Notes: generated by a model from the sequence alone, not told the origin. DNA of 57,107 nucleotides from an uncultured Prochlorococcus sp. (GCA_902519235.1 CABYJE010000005.1:1-57107); one strand, 5' to 3'. Shown: positions 20,580 through 30,405, counted from the first letter of the stretch. Program-made: numbers and translations.

Positions 20580-21200
20580 TTATCCAATCAAATTATTAAT
20601 ATTATCTCGAAGATGCATTGTTACAGAATTCAGATCATCTCTTGAGGAGCTTTGAGGAGGTTGAACAGGTTTTCCTACTCTGATAACAATTTTTGAAAAT
20701 AACGGTATAAAAAATTTGAATCTTATTAATTTATGGGAATTAACTATTGCGACAGGCAATAATAATTTTTGATTTTTAAAGGCTAATAATGCTGCGCCTT
20801 GCTTTGGCTTATTAACTCGCCCATTTTTTTGACGAGTTCCATCGATAAAAATTCCAATACAGTTATCTTTTGATAATTTTTTACATGCTGTTTGAATTGT
20901 ATTTTTATCAGCAATTCCCCTTTTTACAGGATACGCTCCACAAGCCCTGATAACGGAGCCAAGTAAGGGAATTTTAAAAAGTTCTGCCTTAGCCATAAAA
21001 GAAATATTTCGTCCAAGAGCATGACCTAGCAAAGGTGGATCAAGTAAAGAACCATGATTAGAAACCATTATAAAAGCATCTTTTTGTGGGATATTTTCTC
21101 TACCTATTAAATGACCTTTAAATACAAATTTATAAATAGGTAAGACAAATAATTTGCTAACTAATTGATAGATTAATTTCTGAAAAACATCATTTCTCAT
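20580..21200 (-). CDS. plsC: 1-acyl-sn-glycerol-3-phosphate acyltransferase (PlsC)
   Basis: Acylates lysophosphatidic acid to phosphatidic acid at the membrane. The HX4D catalytic motif is NHGSLLD (His49, Asp54), and the GTR block appears as FIDGTRQ (Asp120-Arg123) where FPEGTR is usual, an E-to-D change. The 206-residue protein has a hydrophobic N-terminal region (about 8-30) for membrane association. It is the last gene of the minus-strand run rpaB-plsX-fabH-fabD-plsC; 5 bases separate it from fabD. This run groups acyl-chain initiation with glycerolipid acylation, so co-regulation is likely. Confidence 0.92.
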   Translation of the reverse strand: MRNDVFQKLIYQLVSKLFVLPIYKFVFKGHLIGRENIPQKDAFIMVSNHGSLLDPPLLGHALGRNISFMAKAELFKIPLLGSVIRACGAYPVKRGIADKNTIQTACKKLSKDNCIGIFIDGTRQKNGRVNKPKQGAALLAFKNQKLLLPVAIVNSHKLIRFKFFIPLFSKIVIRVGKPVQPPQSSSRDDLNSVTMHLRDNINNLIG

Positions 21201-21205
21201 GCTAG

Positions 21206-22102
21206 TTAATAGGTTATTTGATCTGAAGATGAAACTTGAGAAATTTTTACATTCTTCAGATGTCTTTTTGCTAAACCGCTAAGTACATTTGAGGGGCCAA
21301 TTTCAACAATATGAAGATCACTATCTTTTGCCATTAAATCCATAGTTTCTCGCCACCTAACCCCATTACACATTTGATTTTCTAATCTAATTTTAAGCTC
21401 ATCTGAATCTGTACAAAGTGAAGGTTCGTAATTACTTATGACTGGGAAAGAAGGATTTTTAAATTTTATCTTTTTTAAATACTCAGTAAATTTTGCTGAA
21501 GGGTTATCCATAAATGGCGAATGAAATGCACCCGAAACATTTAATTTCAAAAATCTTTTACAAGAAATTTCTCTCGATAAATTTTCTAAGGCTTCATTAG
21601 ATCCAGATAAGACAACTTGAGATGAGCTATTATCATTAGCAATAACAATGTCATCAATTTTTTTTACTAATAAATCAAGTTGATTTCTATCAAAACCAAT
21701 TACTGCTGCCATAGATCCTTGTCCAGCATTTACCATTAATTGAGATCTTACTTTTATTAGTGATACACAATCTTCGAATGAAAATACATCCGCACAATAC
21801 AATGCTGTTATTTCTCCAAGACTATGGCCAGCAACAAGGTTTGGTTTTAAACCATTATCCTTTAGAGCATCTAATAAAATCGATTCAACTAAAAATAGGC
21901 AGATTTGTGTATTTCTCGTGTCATTCAGATCACTCAATGTATTAGTTGATTGCGAATTTAACTCACAAATTTCAAATAAATTCCTTTCAAATATTTCCGA
22001 AGCATAGCTAAACCTATCTTTTGTATTTCGCAAATTCTCAATTTGTTTTGCCATTCCAATTTTTTGTGAACCCTGTCCAGGGAATACCCATGCTACTGTC
22101 AT
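21206..22102 (-). CDS. fabD: Malonyl-CoA:ACP transacylase (FabD)
   Basis: Loads malonate from CoA onto acyl carrier protein for fatty-acid synthesis. The N-terminal FPGQGSQ (Gly9-Gln13) and nucleophile elbow GHSLGE with Ser94 are intact; the catalytic His lies in SGAFHSPFM near residue 197. The 298-residue length is standard. It begins with ATG 19 bases after fabH and ends 5 bases before plsC, all on the minus strand. Identity is secure. Confidence 0.96.
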   Translation of the reverse strand: MTVAWVFPGQGSQKIGMAKQIENLRNTKDRFSYASEIFERNLFEICELNSQSTNTLSDLNDTRNTQICLFLVESILLDALKDNGLKPNLVAGHSLGEITALYCADVFSFEDCVSLIKVRSQLMVNAGQGSMAAVIGFDRNQLDLLVKKIDDIVIANDNSSSQVVLSGSNEALENLSREISCKRFLKLNVSGAFHSPFMDNPSAKFTEYLKKIKFKNPSFPVISNYEPSLCTDSDELKIRLENQMCNGVRWRETMDLMAKDSDLHIVEIGPSNVLSGLAKRHLKNVKISQVSSSDQITY

Positions 22103-22121
22103 AAATTTACCTATTTTGTTT

Positions 22122-23129
22122 TTAGCCCCATTTAATAAGGGCTGCCCCCCAACTTAACCCAGCACCGAAACCACTAGAAGCAATAATATCATTTTGTTTA
22201 ATTCTATTGTTTCTAATAGCCTCATCCATCACTAGTGGAATCGTTGCTGCTGAGGTATTACCATATTTTTCTAAATTGCTGAGAATTTTTTCTTTAGGAA
22301 TTTTCAATCTATCTCCTACAGAATCCAATATTCTTTGATTAGCTTGATGCAATACAAGCCAATCAACTTGATCAGAACTGTAATTCAATTTTCTAAACAA
22401 CTTTTTAAGAATTATCGGAACTTCTCTCACTGCAAATTTATAAACTTCTTGACCATTCATCTGGATTGGAGAAAAACCGCCCCTTATGAAATCGATATTA
22501 TCAATTATTAAATCTTTACTATTTTTTGATGGAAGATTAAGAAAACAACCCCTTTCCCCATCAGTTCTCATATCAAAACCTATAAAATTATCAAATTGAT
22601 TTGTGGCTTCAATTGCTAATGCGCCCGCACCATCTCCAAAAAGAATACAGCTCCTTCTATCATTCCAATCAACAAAGCTTGATAATTGATCTGCTCCGAT
22701 AACCAAAGCCCGTTTGAAAATGCCTCCTTTTAAAAATTGTGAGGCTGTGATTAAGGCAAATAAAAAACCACTGCATGCTGCGGTTAAATCGAATGCTACG
22801 GCATTAGCGGCGCCTAATTTAGCTTGAATAGAAGGCGCAGAACCAAATAAATCATTAGGTGTAGAAGTAGATAAGACAATTAAATCTATTGTTGTAATAT
22901 CCCAATTAGCCATTTCAATAGCATTGAGTGCAGCCTTGTAACCCATTTCAGTAACGTTATCTCCAAAGCCAGATATTCTTCTCTCAGAAATGCCAGTTCT
23001 AGATTTTATCCACTCATCACTCGTATCTACCTTTTGACTTATTTTTTGATTAGTTAGTATTTGATCGGGCACGAAACTTCCACTTCCCTTAAATGAGACA
23101 CCAATCTGATTAAAATTTATTTCTTCCAA
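22122..23129 (-). CDS. fabH: 3-oxoacyl-ACP synthase III (FabH)
   Basis: Initiates type II fatty-acid synthesis by condensing acetyl-CoA with malonyl-ACP. The thiolase-fold catalytic triad is intact: Cys119 (AACSGF), His261 (VLHQANQRI) and Asn291 (GNTSAA). The 335-residue length is typical. ATG at 23129 is preceded by an AT-rich spacer of 54 bases from plsX. The order plsX-fabH-fabD agrees with many bacterial fab clusters, here headed by the response-regulator gene rpaB. Identity is secure. Confidence 0.96.
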   Translation of the reverse strand: MEEINFNQIGVSFKGSGSFVPDQILTNQKISQKVDTSDEWIKSRTGISERRISGFGDNVTEMGYKAALNAIEMANWDITTIDLIVLSTSTPNDLFGSAPSIQAKLGAANAVAFDLTAACSGFLFALITASQFLKGGIFKRALVIGADQLSSFVDWNDRRSCILFGDGAGALAIEATNQFDNFIGFDMRTDGERGCFLNLPSKNSKDLIIDNIDFIRGGFSPIQMNGQEVYKFAVREVPIILKKLFRKLNYSSDQVDWLVLHQANQRILDSVGDRLKIPKEKILSNLEKYGNTSAATIPLVMDEAIRNNRIKQNDIIASSGFGAGLSWGAALIKWG

Positions 23130-23183
23130 AACAGTTTTTTAATTTACTTATATAAGTCAAACATAAATTTGACGCAATATGTT

Positions 23184-24614
23184 TTAGGAATTTAAAACTT
23201 GAAGCTTTTGAAGTTGATTTAAATTTTCCATCACATTATGATTTACTGCCGAGTGAGCTAAGCGAAGAGCGCTGACTACTGATAAAGACTTACTGCTACC
23301 ATGACCGATCACGCAAATACCATTCACCCCAAGTAATAATGCACCACCATGTTCAGCATGATCTAACCTTTTCTTAATTCTAAGTAAATTACTTTTTAAA
23401 AAAGCTGAACCTACTTTTCCCCGCCTTCCTCGTGGAAGCTCGGATCTTAAAATATCTAGTAAAACGCCTCCTACAGATTCAAGAAATTTTAATAATATAT
23501 TACCGGTAAAACCATCGCAGACAACTACATCAAAACTGCCTGACAATACATCTCGGCCTTCACAATTACCTCCAAAATCAAACCTTTTTTCATTAGATAG
23601 TAGTTCAAATGTTTTGAGAGATAAATCATTACCTTTACATTCTTCTTCCCCAATATTTAAAAGGCCAATTCTCGGTTTTTTCACCTGCAAGACATCTTTA
23701 GCATAAATATTACCCAGAAGAGCAAACTGATGGAGATAAGAGGGCTTACAATCAGTATTTGCACCAACATCTAAAACTAATACAGGACGAGTTTGATCCC
23801 TTGTGGGAAATAATGCACCAATAGCAGGTCTATCAATTCCTTTCAACCTACCAATTCTAAATATGGCAGAAGCCATCATTGCTCCGGAATTACCCGCTGA
23901 GTAAACAGCTTGAGCTTTATTATTTCTAACCAAATCCATTGCAACATTGATACTTGAGTTTTTCTTTTTTCTTACAGCAGTAGCTTCCTCATTCATTCCT
24001 ATAGGATCTCCACTATCAATTAATTCGAGACGATTATTTTCAATTTCTTTTTGAAGTAATTCTTCTAAACCGATTTTTTCTGCTGCAATTTTAACTTTTT
24101 CAATTTTGCCAACAAACTTTATATTTATTGGAAATCTGCTTATCGCATCAAGGCAACCTTCTAGTATTGGCCCAGGAGCATAATCTCCGCCCATACCATC
24201 GACTGCAATCCAAATTCTATTAGAGTGGGCGTCCTCTTCCTTATCTAAAAAATTATCGTTGTTTTGTAATCTTTTTAATGGGTCAAAAACTAAAGGCTGT
24301 AGGGTATTTTTAGCTAGTGAACTAGCATTTGATACTACACTACTTGCAGTATTTACAACAGATTCCGCACTTGAAACTACATTACCTGCAACATTGCCTG
24401 CAACATTACTAGCAACATTACTAGCTGTGCTAACTACAGACCCAGCACCGGAAACTACATTACCTGCAACATTACCTGCAACATTACTAGCAGTTACTGC
24501 AGAACTAGCAGCAGTATCTACTATTGAAGTTACAGCCGAGTTCCTTTTATACCAAATAACTAATCTTCTAATAGCTCTGGGCTTATTAATTTTATGTGCA
24601 GTTTCTTTCCCCAT
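23184..24614 (-). CDS. plsX: Phosphate acyltransferase PlsX with a long N-terminal amphipathic repeat extension
   Basis: PlsX converts acyl-ACP to acyl-phosphate, which supplies PlsY in phosphatidic-acid synthesis. The conserved core begins at about residue 134 (RIWIAVDGMGGDYAPGP) and has about 343 residues, the usual full length of PlsX. The first 133 residues are extra: a basic start (KINKPRAIRRLVIWYKR), then residues 26-103 made almost only of Ala, Val, Ser, Asn, Gly and Thr, including a 26-residue repeat (43-68 and 69-94). Valines recur every 3-4 residues, so this could form a long amphipathic helix with an uncharged polar face. ATG at 24614 directly abuts the rpaB stop (TAAATG). Core assignment is firm; the extension's role is inferred. 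Confidence 0.93.
   Translation of the reverse strand: MGKETAHKINKPRAIRRLVIWYKRNSAVTSIVDTAASSAVTASNVAGNVAGNVVSGAGSVVSTASNVASNVAGNVAGNVVSSAESVVNTASSVVSNASSLAKNTLQPLVFDPLKRLQNNDNFLDKEEDAHSNRIWIAVDGMGGDYAPGPILEGCLDAISRFPINIKFVGKIEKVKIAAEKIGLEELLQKEIENNRLELIDSGDPIGMNEEATAVRKKKNSSINVAMDLVRNNKAQAVYSAGNSGAMMASAIFRIGRLKGIDRPAIGALFPTRDQTRPVLVLDVGANTDCKPSYLHQFALLGNIYAKDVLQVKKPRIGLLNIGEEECKGNDLSLKTFELLSNEKRFDFGGNCEGRDVLSGSFDVVVCDGFTGNILLKFLESVGGVLLDILRSELPRGRRGKVGSAFLKSNLLRIKKRLDHAEHGGALLLGVNGICVIGHGSSKSLSVVSALRLAHSAVNHNVMENLNQLQKLQVLNS
24358..24495. repeat. Imperfect 78-bp direct repeat inside plsX
   Basis: Two copies of a 78-base unit are aligned with an exact offset of 78 bases; for example GAAACTACATTACCTGCAAC begins at 24373 and again at 24451. 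Within each copy the shorter phrase CCTGCAACATT recurs. The repeat encodes the 26-residue unit of the PlsX N-terminal extension (residues 43-68 and 69-94). Such a repeat can expand or contract by replication slippage. Confidence 0.85.
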
Positions 24615-25361
24615 TTATTTACCTTCAAAGGGTGCAATATCAACAATCCTTTGAAAAAGATATCCTGTACCCCTTGCTGTTAATATCAACTCTGGATTTG
24701 CAGGATCAGCCTCAAGCTTTGATCTTAATCTTGATATGTGAACATCTACTACTCTTGTATCTACATGTCTCTCAGGAGTATATCCCCAAACCTCTTTTAA
24801 AATTTCTCCTCTGCTAAATGGCTCGCCAGACCTACTTACCAAAAGCTCTAAAAGACTAAATTCCATACCAGTTAATCTAATTCTCTCATCACTTTTAAAG
24901 ACTTGTCTTCGATTTGTATCAATTTTTATATCAGTAACCAAAATTAATCCTGAATTAGGCATTCCAGGAAGTTGATCTTTGTCAATCCTTCGTAAAACGC
25001 ACCTAATTCTAGCTTCTAATTCTTTGGGACTAAATGGTTTGACAACATAATCATCGGCTCCTAATTCCAAACCTGTTATCCTATCAGCAACATCTCCTAA
25101 TGCAGTTAACATGACAATTGGAACATCAGAATCTTTTCTTAATTCTTGACAAACTCCATAGCCATCTAACTTTGGCATCATAACGTCAAGTACGACTAAA
25201 TCAGGCTCATAATCTTTAAATAACTTTAGAGCTTCTTTACCATCACTTGCAGTTACAACTTTGTAGCCAATCATGGAGAGGCGTGTCTCCAGAATTCTTC
25301 TAATACTTGCCTCATCATCTGCGACAAGGATTGTTTCTTTAGTTTGACTAGATAGAGCCAT
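24615..25361 (-). CDS. rpaB: OmpR-type response regulator RpaB (Ycf27)
   Basis: Essential cyanobacterial response regulator, partner of the Hik33/NblS kinase, controlling high-light, photosystem and other genes through HLR1 sites. The receiver domain has Asp15-Asp16 and phospho-acceptor Asp59 (VVLDVMMPKLDG), with Lys108 in YVVKPF. The linker is followed by a winged-helix domain (LTGMEFSLLELL, RLRSKLEADP, GTGYLF). At 248 residues its length matches the family. The gene is upstream of plsX with stop and start abutting. It is divergent from radA with a 106-base spacer that should carry its promoter. Assignment to RpaB rests on near-identity of the receiver with the known family. Confidence 0.94.
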   Translation of the reverse strand: MALSSQTKETILVADDEASIRRILETRLSMIGYKVVTASDGKEALKLFKDYEPDLVVLDVMMPKLDGYGVCQELRKDSDVPIVMLTALGDVADRITGLELGADDYVVKPFSPKELEARIRCVLRRIDKDQLPGMPNSGLILVTDIKIDTNRRQVFKSDERIRLTGMEFSLLELLVSRSGEPFSRGEILKEVWGYTPERHVDTRVVDVHISRLRSKLEADPANPELILTARGTGYLFQRIVDIAPFEGK

Positions 25362-25467
25362 TTGTTTCTATTAGCTAATCAGTAAGAGAATTAATTATTA
25401 TCCTAATCTAACTTGTAGAGGGGCAATATCCCAAACATTCTAGTTCTATTATTTAATTCAAAACTAA

Positions 25468-26820
25468 ATGTCTAGCAAATTGTCGACTTTTATTTGTCAA
25501 AATTGCGGAACTGAAACTTCTCAATACTTTGGGAAATGTCTTAATTGCAACTCATGGAATTCTATTGTTGAAGAAATTAAAAGCAAGAGATCTAAATTTC
25601 AAGATACAAAAAATAGTAAGAAATCTGTACCATTTAATGAAATTTCATCTAAAAAAATATCAAGATTTACTACTGGATTTAAGGAATTTGATCGAGTTCT
25701 TGGAGGTGGAATAGTCCCTGGATCTGTTGTTTTGCTTGGGGGAGAGCCAGGAATTGGTAAAAGCACGATAGTTCTTCAGTCGGCTGGGAAAATATCTGTT
25801 CATGAGAAAGTTTTATATGTAACTGCAGAAGAATCTTTAGAACAAGTAAAAATTAGATGGGAAAGATTAAATCAAAAAAGTATTGATTTAAGAATTTTTG
25901 CAGAAACCAATCTATCCCTAATTATTGAAGAGATTAAACGTTTAAATCCAAGTTTCGCAATTATTGATAGTATTCAAGCCATTCATAATAATGAGATGCA
26001 AAGTTCGCCAGGATCGGTTTCTCAAGTTAGAGCATGTTCAGCTGAATTGCAAAATCTTGCCAAAGACAATAATATTGCTCTTCTAATAATTGGTCATGTG
26101 ACCAAAGATGGTGCTTTAGCTGGTCCTAAAACTCTAGAGCACTTGGTTGATACAGTAATAAACTTTGAAGGAGATAATATTTCCTCACATAGATTACTAA
26201 GAAGTATAAAAAATCGATTTGGATCGACCTTTGAAATTGGAATTTTTGAAATGCTTGAAGATGGCTTACGAGAGATAAAAAATCCAAGTTCAATTTTTAC
26301 AAATAAAGAAAATATTTCAGGTGTAACAACTACGATTACAAATGAAGGCAGTCGACAATTAGCAGTTGATATACAAGCACTAGTAAATAAAACTTTCTAC
26401 AGTAACCCAAGAAGAACTACAACTGGAATTAGCATAAATAGACTGCATCAAATTCTAGCTGTTATTGAAAAACACGTAGGGATAAAATTATCTGAATTCG
26501 ATTGTTATATAGCTACTGGTGGGGGTTTTGAGATTAATGATCCATCATCTGACTTAGGTGTAGCAATATCAATTTTATCAAGTTTGAAAAATATTCCTCC
26601 TTTGGCAAATAGCTCATTTATTGGGGAATTAGGTTTGAGCGGTCAGGTTAGAAAATCGAACAACCTTCGCAAAAAGATAGAAGAAGCTGTAAGACTAGGT
26701 ATCAGAAATATTGTAGTGCCAAAATTAGAGGAGGAACTGAATAATAATTTTAAAAATTTAATAAATATCAAAGAGATTTCCAATATTAAAGAAGCAGTTA
26801 ACTATTCTTTATCAGAGTAA
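25468..26820 (+). CDS. radA: DNA repair protein RadA
   Basis: RecA-related branch-migration helicase acting in recombination. The N-terminal C4 zinc finger has Cys10, Cys13, Cys24 and Cys27. Walker A is GGEPGIGKST at residues 91-100; the RadA-specific KNRFG motif lies at 248-252. The C-terminal half is the Lon-protease-like domain (VDIQALVNKTF, GGGFEINDPSSDLGVAISIL). At 450 residues the protein is complete. It is divergent from rpaB and converges on ycf3 with a 6-base gap. Confidence 0.96.
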   Translation: MSSKLSTFICQNCGTETSQYFGKCLNCNSWNSIVEEIKSKRSKFQDTKNSKKSVPFNEISSKKISRFTTGFKEFDRVLGGGIVPGSVVLLGGEPGIGKSTIVLQSAGKISVHEKVLYVTAEESLEQVKIRWERLNQKSIDLRIFAETNLSLIIEEIKRLNPSFAIIDSIQAIHNNEMQSSPGSVSQVRACSAELQNLAKDNNIALLIIGHVTKDGALAGPKTLEHLVDTVINFEGDNISSHRLLRSIKNRFGSTFEIGIFEMLEDGLREIKNPSSIFTNKENISGVTTTITNEGSRQLAVDIQALVNKTFYSNPRRTTTGISINRLHQILAVIEKHVGIKLSEFDCYIATGGGFEINDPSSDLGVAISILSSLKNIPPLANSSFIGELGLSGQVRKSNNLRKKIEEAVRLGIRNIVVPKLEEELNNNFKNLINIKEISNIKEAVNYSLSE

Positions 26821-26826
26821 AAAATA

Positions 26827-27348
26827 TTAAAGATACATATCGATTGAACTTCTTCCTGAGTTTTTCAACCAATTCTCAATATCTAGATAACCACCTGGAT
26901 ATAATCTCACTGCTTTAGACCACACTTCAGCAGCTTTATCAAACCAAATATCTCTTTGATCTAGATCACCATTTTGCTCAGCGTATCTTCCCCTTTTTTC
27001 ATAAATTAAGCCTATATTTTTAAGGCATGATGGCTGTTTGGGATTTTCTACTAATGCTTTTTCATAAGTTTCAATAGACAAATCTTCTTCACCATTACTC
27101 ATGTATATTATTGCCATATTCTTTAAAGTCTCACCCCTATCAATTTTATTTTCTTCGAGAAGTAAACTTTCTTTGTAATACTCTAATGCTTCCGAATAAT
27201 CGCCATTATTTTGTGCAGCTAGGCCATCTCTATAATAGATATATGCCTTTTTTTCTTTCTCTGCAATAGGCATTATTTTTACTATAGATTCAGCAATTAC
27301 AGTAAAAGCTTTATCTATAAAATTGTCTCTGTTTTGATTACTAGGCAC
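26827..27348 (-). CDS. ycf3: Photosystem I assembly protein Ycf3
   Basis: TPR protein that acts as a chaperone in PSI assembly on the thylakoid. The 173-residue product contains about three TPR units between residues 38 and 145 ([56 protein letters not shown], and [21 protein letters not shown]). The N-terminal [20 protein letters not shown] is characteristic of the family. The gene is divergent from the copper ATPase; the intervening 113 bases are AT-rich. Confidence 0.95.
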   Translation of the reverse strand: MPSNQNRDNFIDKAFTVIAESIVKIMPIAEKEKKAYIYYRDGLAAQNNGDYSEALEYYKESLLLEENKIDRGETLKNMAIIYMSNGEEDLSIETYEKALVENPKQPSCLKNIGLIYEKRGRYAEQNGDLDQRDIWFDKAAEVWSKAVRLYPGGYLDIENWLKNSGRSSIDMYL

Positions 27349-27461
27349 TTCTCTAAATCAAATAAAATTAATATAGTAATTTAAAAAAATAACTATTTAA
27401 AAAGTCTATTACATTTATTATTATAGTTAAAAATGAGGTCGAACATTAATTTGCTTCTATC

Positions 27462-29766
27462 GTGAAAAATATGGAGAGCATTCAATTAAGCATTACGGGT
27501 ATGAAGTGCGGAGGATGTGTTAGTACTGTTGAAAAAATATTGAATAATTCTGATGGCATTGAAAATGTTTCTGTTAACTTACTCACTGAAAGTGCATATT
27601 TTGAAATTACCCAGCAACACACAGAAATAGAAACAGTTCTTGAAAATCTAAAAGAGAATGGTTTTCCATCAAAGATCTACATAAATGATTTTTCAAAAAA
27701 AATAAATAAAGCAGAATTAGAAAAAAAAAAGAAATGGAATAATCAATGGGAAAAACTAACTTTTGCCCTATTACTTTTATTATTCTCAGTTTTAGGTCAT
27801 CTTGCTGAAGGTAGATATATAAATTTTCCAATATTAGGTAATATTTTTTTTCACGCCTCGTTAGCAACATTAGCTTTATTATTTCCTGGCAGAGGAATAA
27901 TTATTAATGGATTGAAATCATTTATTAAAAACCGTCCGGATATGGATTCTTTAGTAGCTCTTGGAGTAACTAGCGCATATACAACAAGTCTTCTATCAGT
28001 AATATTCCCTGCCACTGGTTTTCCTTGTTTTTTTAATGAACCAGTTATGCTTTTAGGTTTTATTCTGATTGGGCGTTTCTTAGAAGAAAGAGCAAGATAT
28101 CAAACCGGTTCATCTATTGGAGAATTATTAGAACTTCAACCTGAAATGGCAAGTATCTACACAAAAGATAATCAAATAAAGTCTATAAGAGTAAACACTT
28201 TAAGACCTGGTCAAGAGATTCAAGTTTTAGCAGGAGATAGAGTGCCTGCTGACTGCATTGTTAGTCAAGGTAATTCATATGTTGATGTTTCACATATTAC
28301 AGGAGAATCAAAACCTATCGAAGTAAAAGAAGGAGAAAATCTATCTAGTGGATCTTTAAATCTTAATTCAACTCTTAGACTTAAAGTACAAAAAGTCGGA
28401 GGGGATTCTTCTCTTGCAAAACTAGTAAGTCTTATTGAGTCTGTAAACGCAAAAAAACCTCGCATTCAAAGAATTGCTGATGAAATTGCAGGCAAATTTA
28501 CTTACTTTGTGCTTATTTTTGCTACTCTAACTTTCTTCTTTTGGTGGAAAGGAGCAAGAAACATTTGGCCTGATTTATTAAATAATAATCATCAATTCTT
28601 AACTCACTCAAGCCACACACTTCATAGTTCGCTTGGTAGTAATGCTGAGAATTTCCTGAGTTTAGCGATTCAATTGTCAATTGCTGTTTTAGTAATAGCT
28701 TGTCCTTGTGCATTAGGTTTGGCCACCCCAACCGTAATAACTGTCGCATCAGGTAAAGCAGCAAAAAAAGGGGTTTTATTTAAAGGCGGGGACAAAATAG
28801 AAATGGCTTCAAAAATTAATCACATTATTTTTGATAAAACAGGTACCTTAACAAAGGGTAAACCTTTCATAGTTGATTATAAAAATAATACTAATCATTC
28901 ATTTTTATTAAGAATAGCTGCCAGTTTAGAAAAGGAAAGCAGACATCCAATCGCGGATGCCTTAATTAATGAGGCAGAAAAAGAAAATTTAAGTTTATTT
29001 CCGATAAAAAAAATTTTCACCCATTCAGGTAGAGGTATTTCTGGAGAACTTGATTCAATTGATGGACTTATTAATATTGGAAATATTGAATGGCTAAGAA
29101 GCAAAGGAATTGTTATTGATAGTGATGCAAAAAAAAGTCATTGAAAATGAAGAGACAAAATCTAACACTATTATTGGAGTAAGTATTAAAGAAAAGTTAT
29201 TAGGCTTTATCTTGTTAGGAGATTTACTTAGAGATGATTCAATTAAAACAGTTCAAAATTTGAGAGAAAATAAATTTAAAATTAATATTTTAAGTGGGGA
29301 TCGAAAACAAACAGTTTTAGCTTTGGCAAAAAAAATTGGTTGTAAAGATACAGAAGTAAAATGGGATCTTCTTCCTGAAATGAAACTAAAGACTATAGAA
29401 AATTTAAAAATCAATAATAAAGTAGCAATGATTGGTGATGGTATTAATGATGTCCCAGCCTTAGCATCCTCAGACTTAGGAATTGCGGTGGGATCAGGGA
29501 CTCAAATAGCCAAGGCAAATGCAGATATTGTATTAATGGGAGATCAACTAAATGGATTACCCTACGCGTTAAATCTTGCAAAAAAAACTATAAGAAAAAT
29601 AAAGCAAAATCTAACATGGGCTTTTGGTTATAACTTACTAGCTATACCCTTAGCCGCAGGTATTTTATTTCCTAAATATGGTATTCTTCTTACTCCTTCT
29701 ATAGCAGCATTATTAATGGCTATGAGCTCTATTACAGTTGTAATTAATGCTTTATTTTTGGATTGA
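27462..29766 (+). pseudogene. Copper-type P1B-ATPase (CopA/PacS/CtaA family), frameshifted at an A8 run
   Basis: Heavy-metal P-type ATPase. One frame runs 27462-29144 (560 aa) and the second 29110-29766 (218 aa); joining them by removing one A from the A8 run at 29129-29136 restores a continuous protein of about 768 residues with no missing domain. Seen in order: metal-binding domain GMKCGGC near residue 14, TGES actuator loop (HITGESKPIE), the CPC ion-site motif (ACPCALGLATP), the phosphorylation site DKTGTLTKG, SRHP of the N-domain, then in the second frame GDGINDVPALASSDLGIAVGSG. All key residues are intact, so the copper function is inferred from CPC and the family. GTG at 27462 or ATG at 27471 could be the start. 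It could be a true recent pseudogene, a sequencing error, or be rescued by slippage on the A-run. Confidence 0.85.
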
Positions 29767-30405
29767 ATGGAAGGAAAATTTATCGTTATTGAGGGTATTG
29801 ATGGATGTGGTAAGACTACCCAAATAAATGAACTATCTAAATGGCTACCTAAAAGTGGTCTAATCAAGAATGGGTCAAAATTAATCACAACAAGAGAACC
29901 AGGAGGTAGTTTATTAGGAAAAAAACTTAGAAGATTGATTCTTGATAATAATGAAGCAAATAAGCCTTCATCGCTTGCCGAATTATTGCTTTATTCCGCA
30001 GATAGAGCTGAACACGTTTCTAAAATTATTTCACCTGCTCTAAATAACAATAATTGGGTAATAAGTGATAGATTTTCTGATTCCACTCTGGCTTATCAAG
30101 GTTATGGAAGAAATATAAATTTAGAAATAATTAAAAATATTGAATCTATTGTTTGTCAAGGAGAATCTCCTGATCTAACTTTCTTCTTAGAAATTTCTCC
30201 AGAAGAGAGCATTTTGCGAAGAAAAAATGAAATTCCAGATAGAATAGAATCTGAAGGTATTAAATTTTTAGAAAAAGTAAATGAAGGCTTTAAACTAATT
30301 GCCAAAGAAAAAAACTGGAAAGTAATATCTGGCTCACAAAATTTTAAAAATATTTCTAATCAAATCAAAGAGACTATATTAAACAAATTTTCTAATAACA
30401 AATGA
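29767..30405 (+). CDS. tmk: Thymidylate kinase
   Basis: Phosphorylates dTMP to dTDP. The P-loop is GIDGCGKTT at residues 10-18, the dTMP/DR motif appears as [15 protein letters not shown] near residue 97, and the TREPGGS motif near 43 is normal. It has 212 residues. The ATG immediately follows the stop of the copper ATPase second frame (TGAATG), and its 3' end overlaps holB by 4 bases (ATGA). Coupling with holB groups DNA-precursor and replication functions. Confidence 0.96.
   Translation: MEGKFIVIEGIDGCGKTTQINELSKWLPKSGLIKNGSKLITTREPGGSLLGKKLRRLILDNNEANKPSSLAELLLYSADRAEHVSKIISPALNNNNWVISDRFSDSTLAYQGYGRNINLEIIKNIESIVCQGESPDLTFFLEISPEESILRRKNEIPDRIESEGIKFLEKVNEGFKLIAKEKNWKVISGSQNFKNISNQIKETILNKFSNNK

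Noticed and set aside
24358-24495. Possible CRISPR-like or satellite array
   Set aside because: The repeat units are contiguous 78-base coding repeats without spacers, in frame within plsX.
24259-24654. 131-codon plus-strand frame over plsX, rich in Ala/Leu/Thr
   Set aside because: It is the antisense shadow of the repetitive N-terminal part of plsX; the repeat keeps all frames open. The plsX core and its stop/start contact with rpaB define the true strand.
27462-29144. Programmed frameshift like E. coli copA making a small copper chaperone
   Set aside because: The break here is in the cytoplasmic ATP-binding region far from the metal-binding domain, so the product before it would not be a chaperone; the site is an A-run, not the E. 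coli slippery signal.
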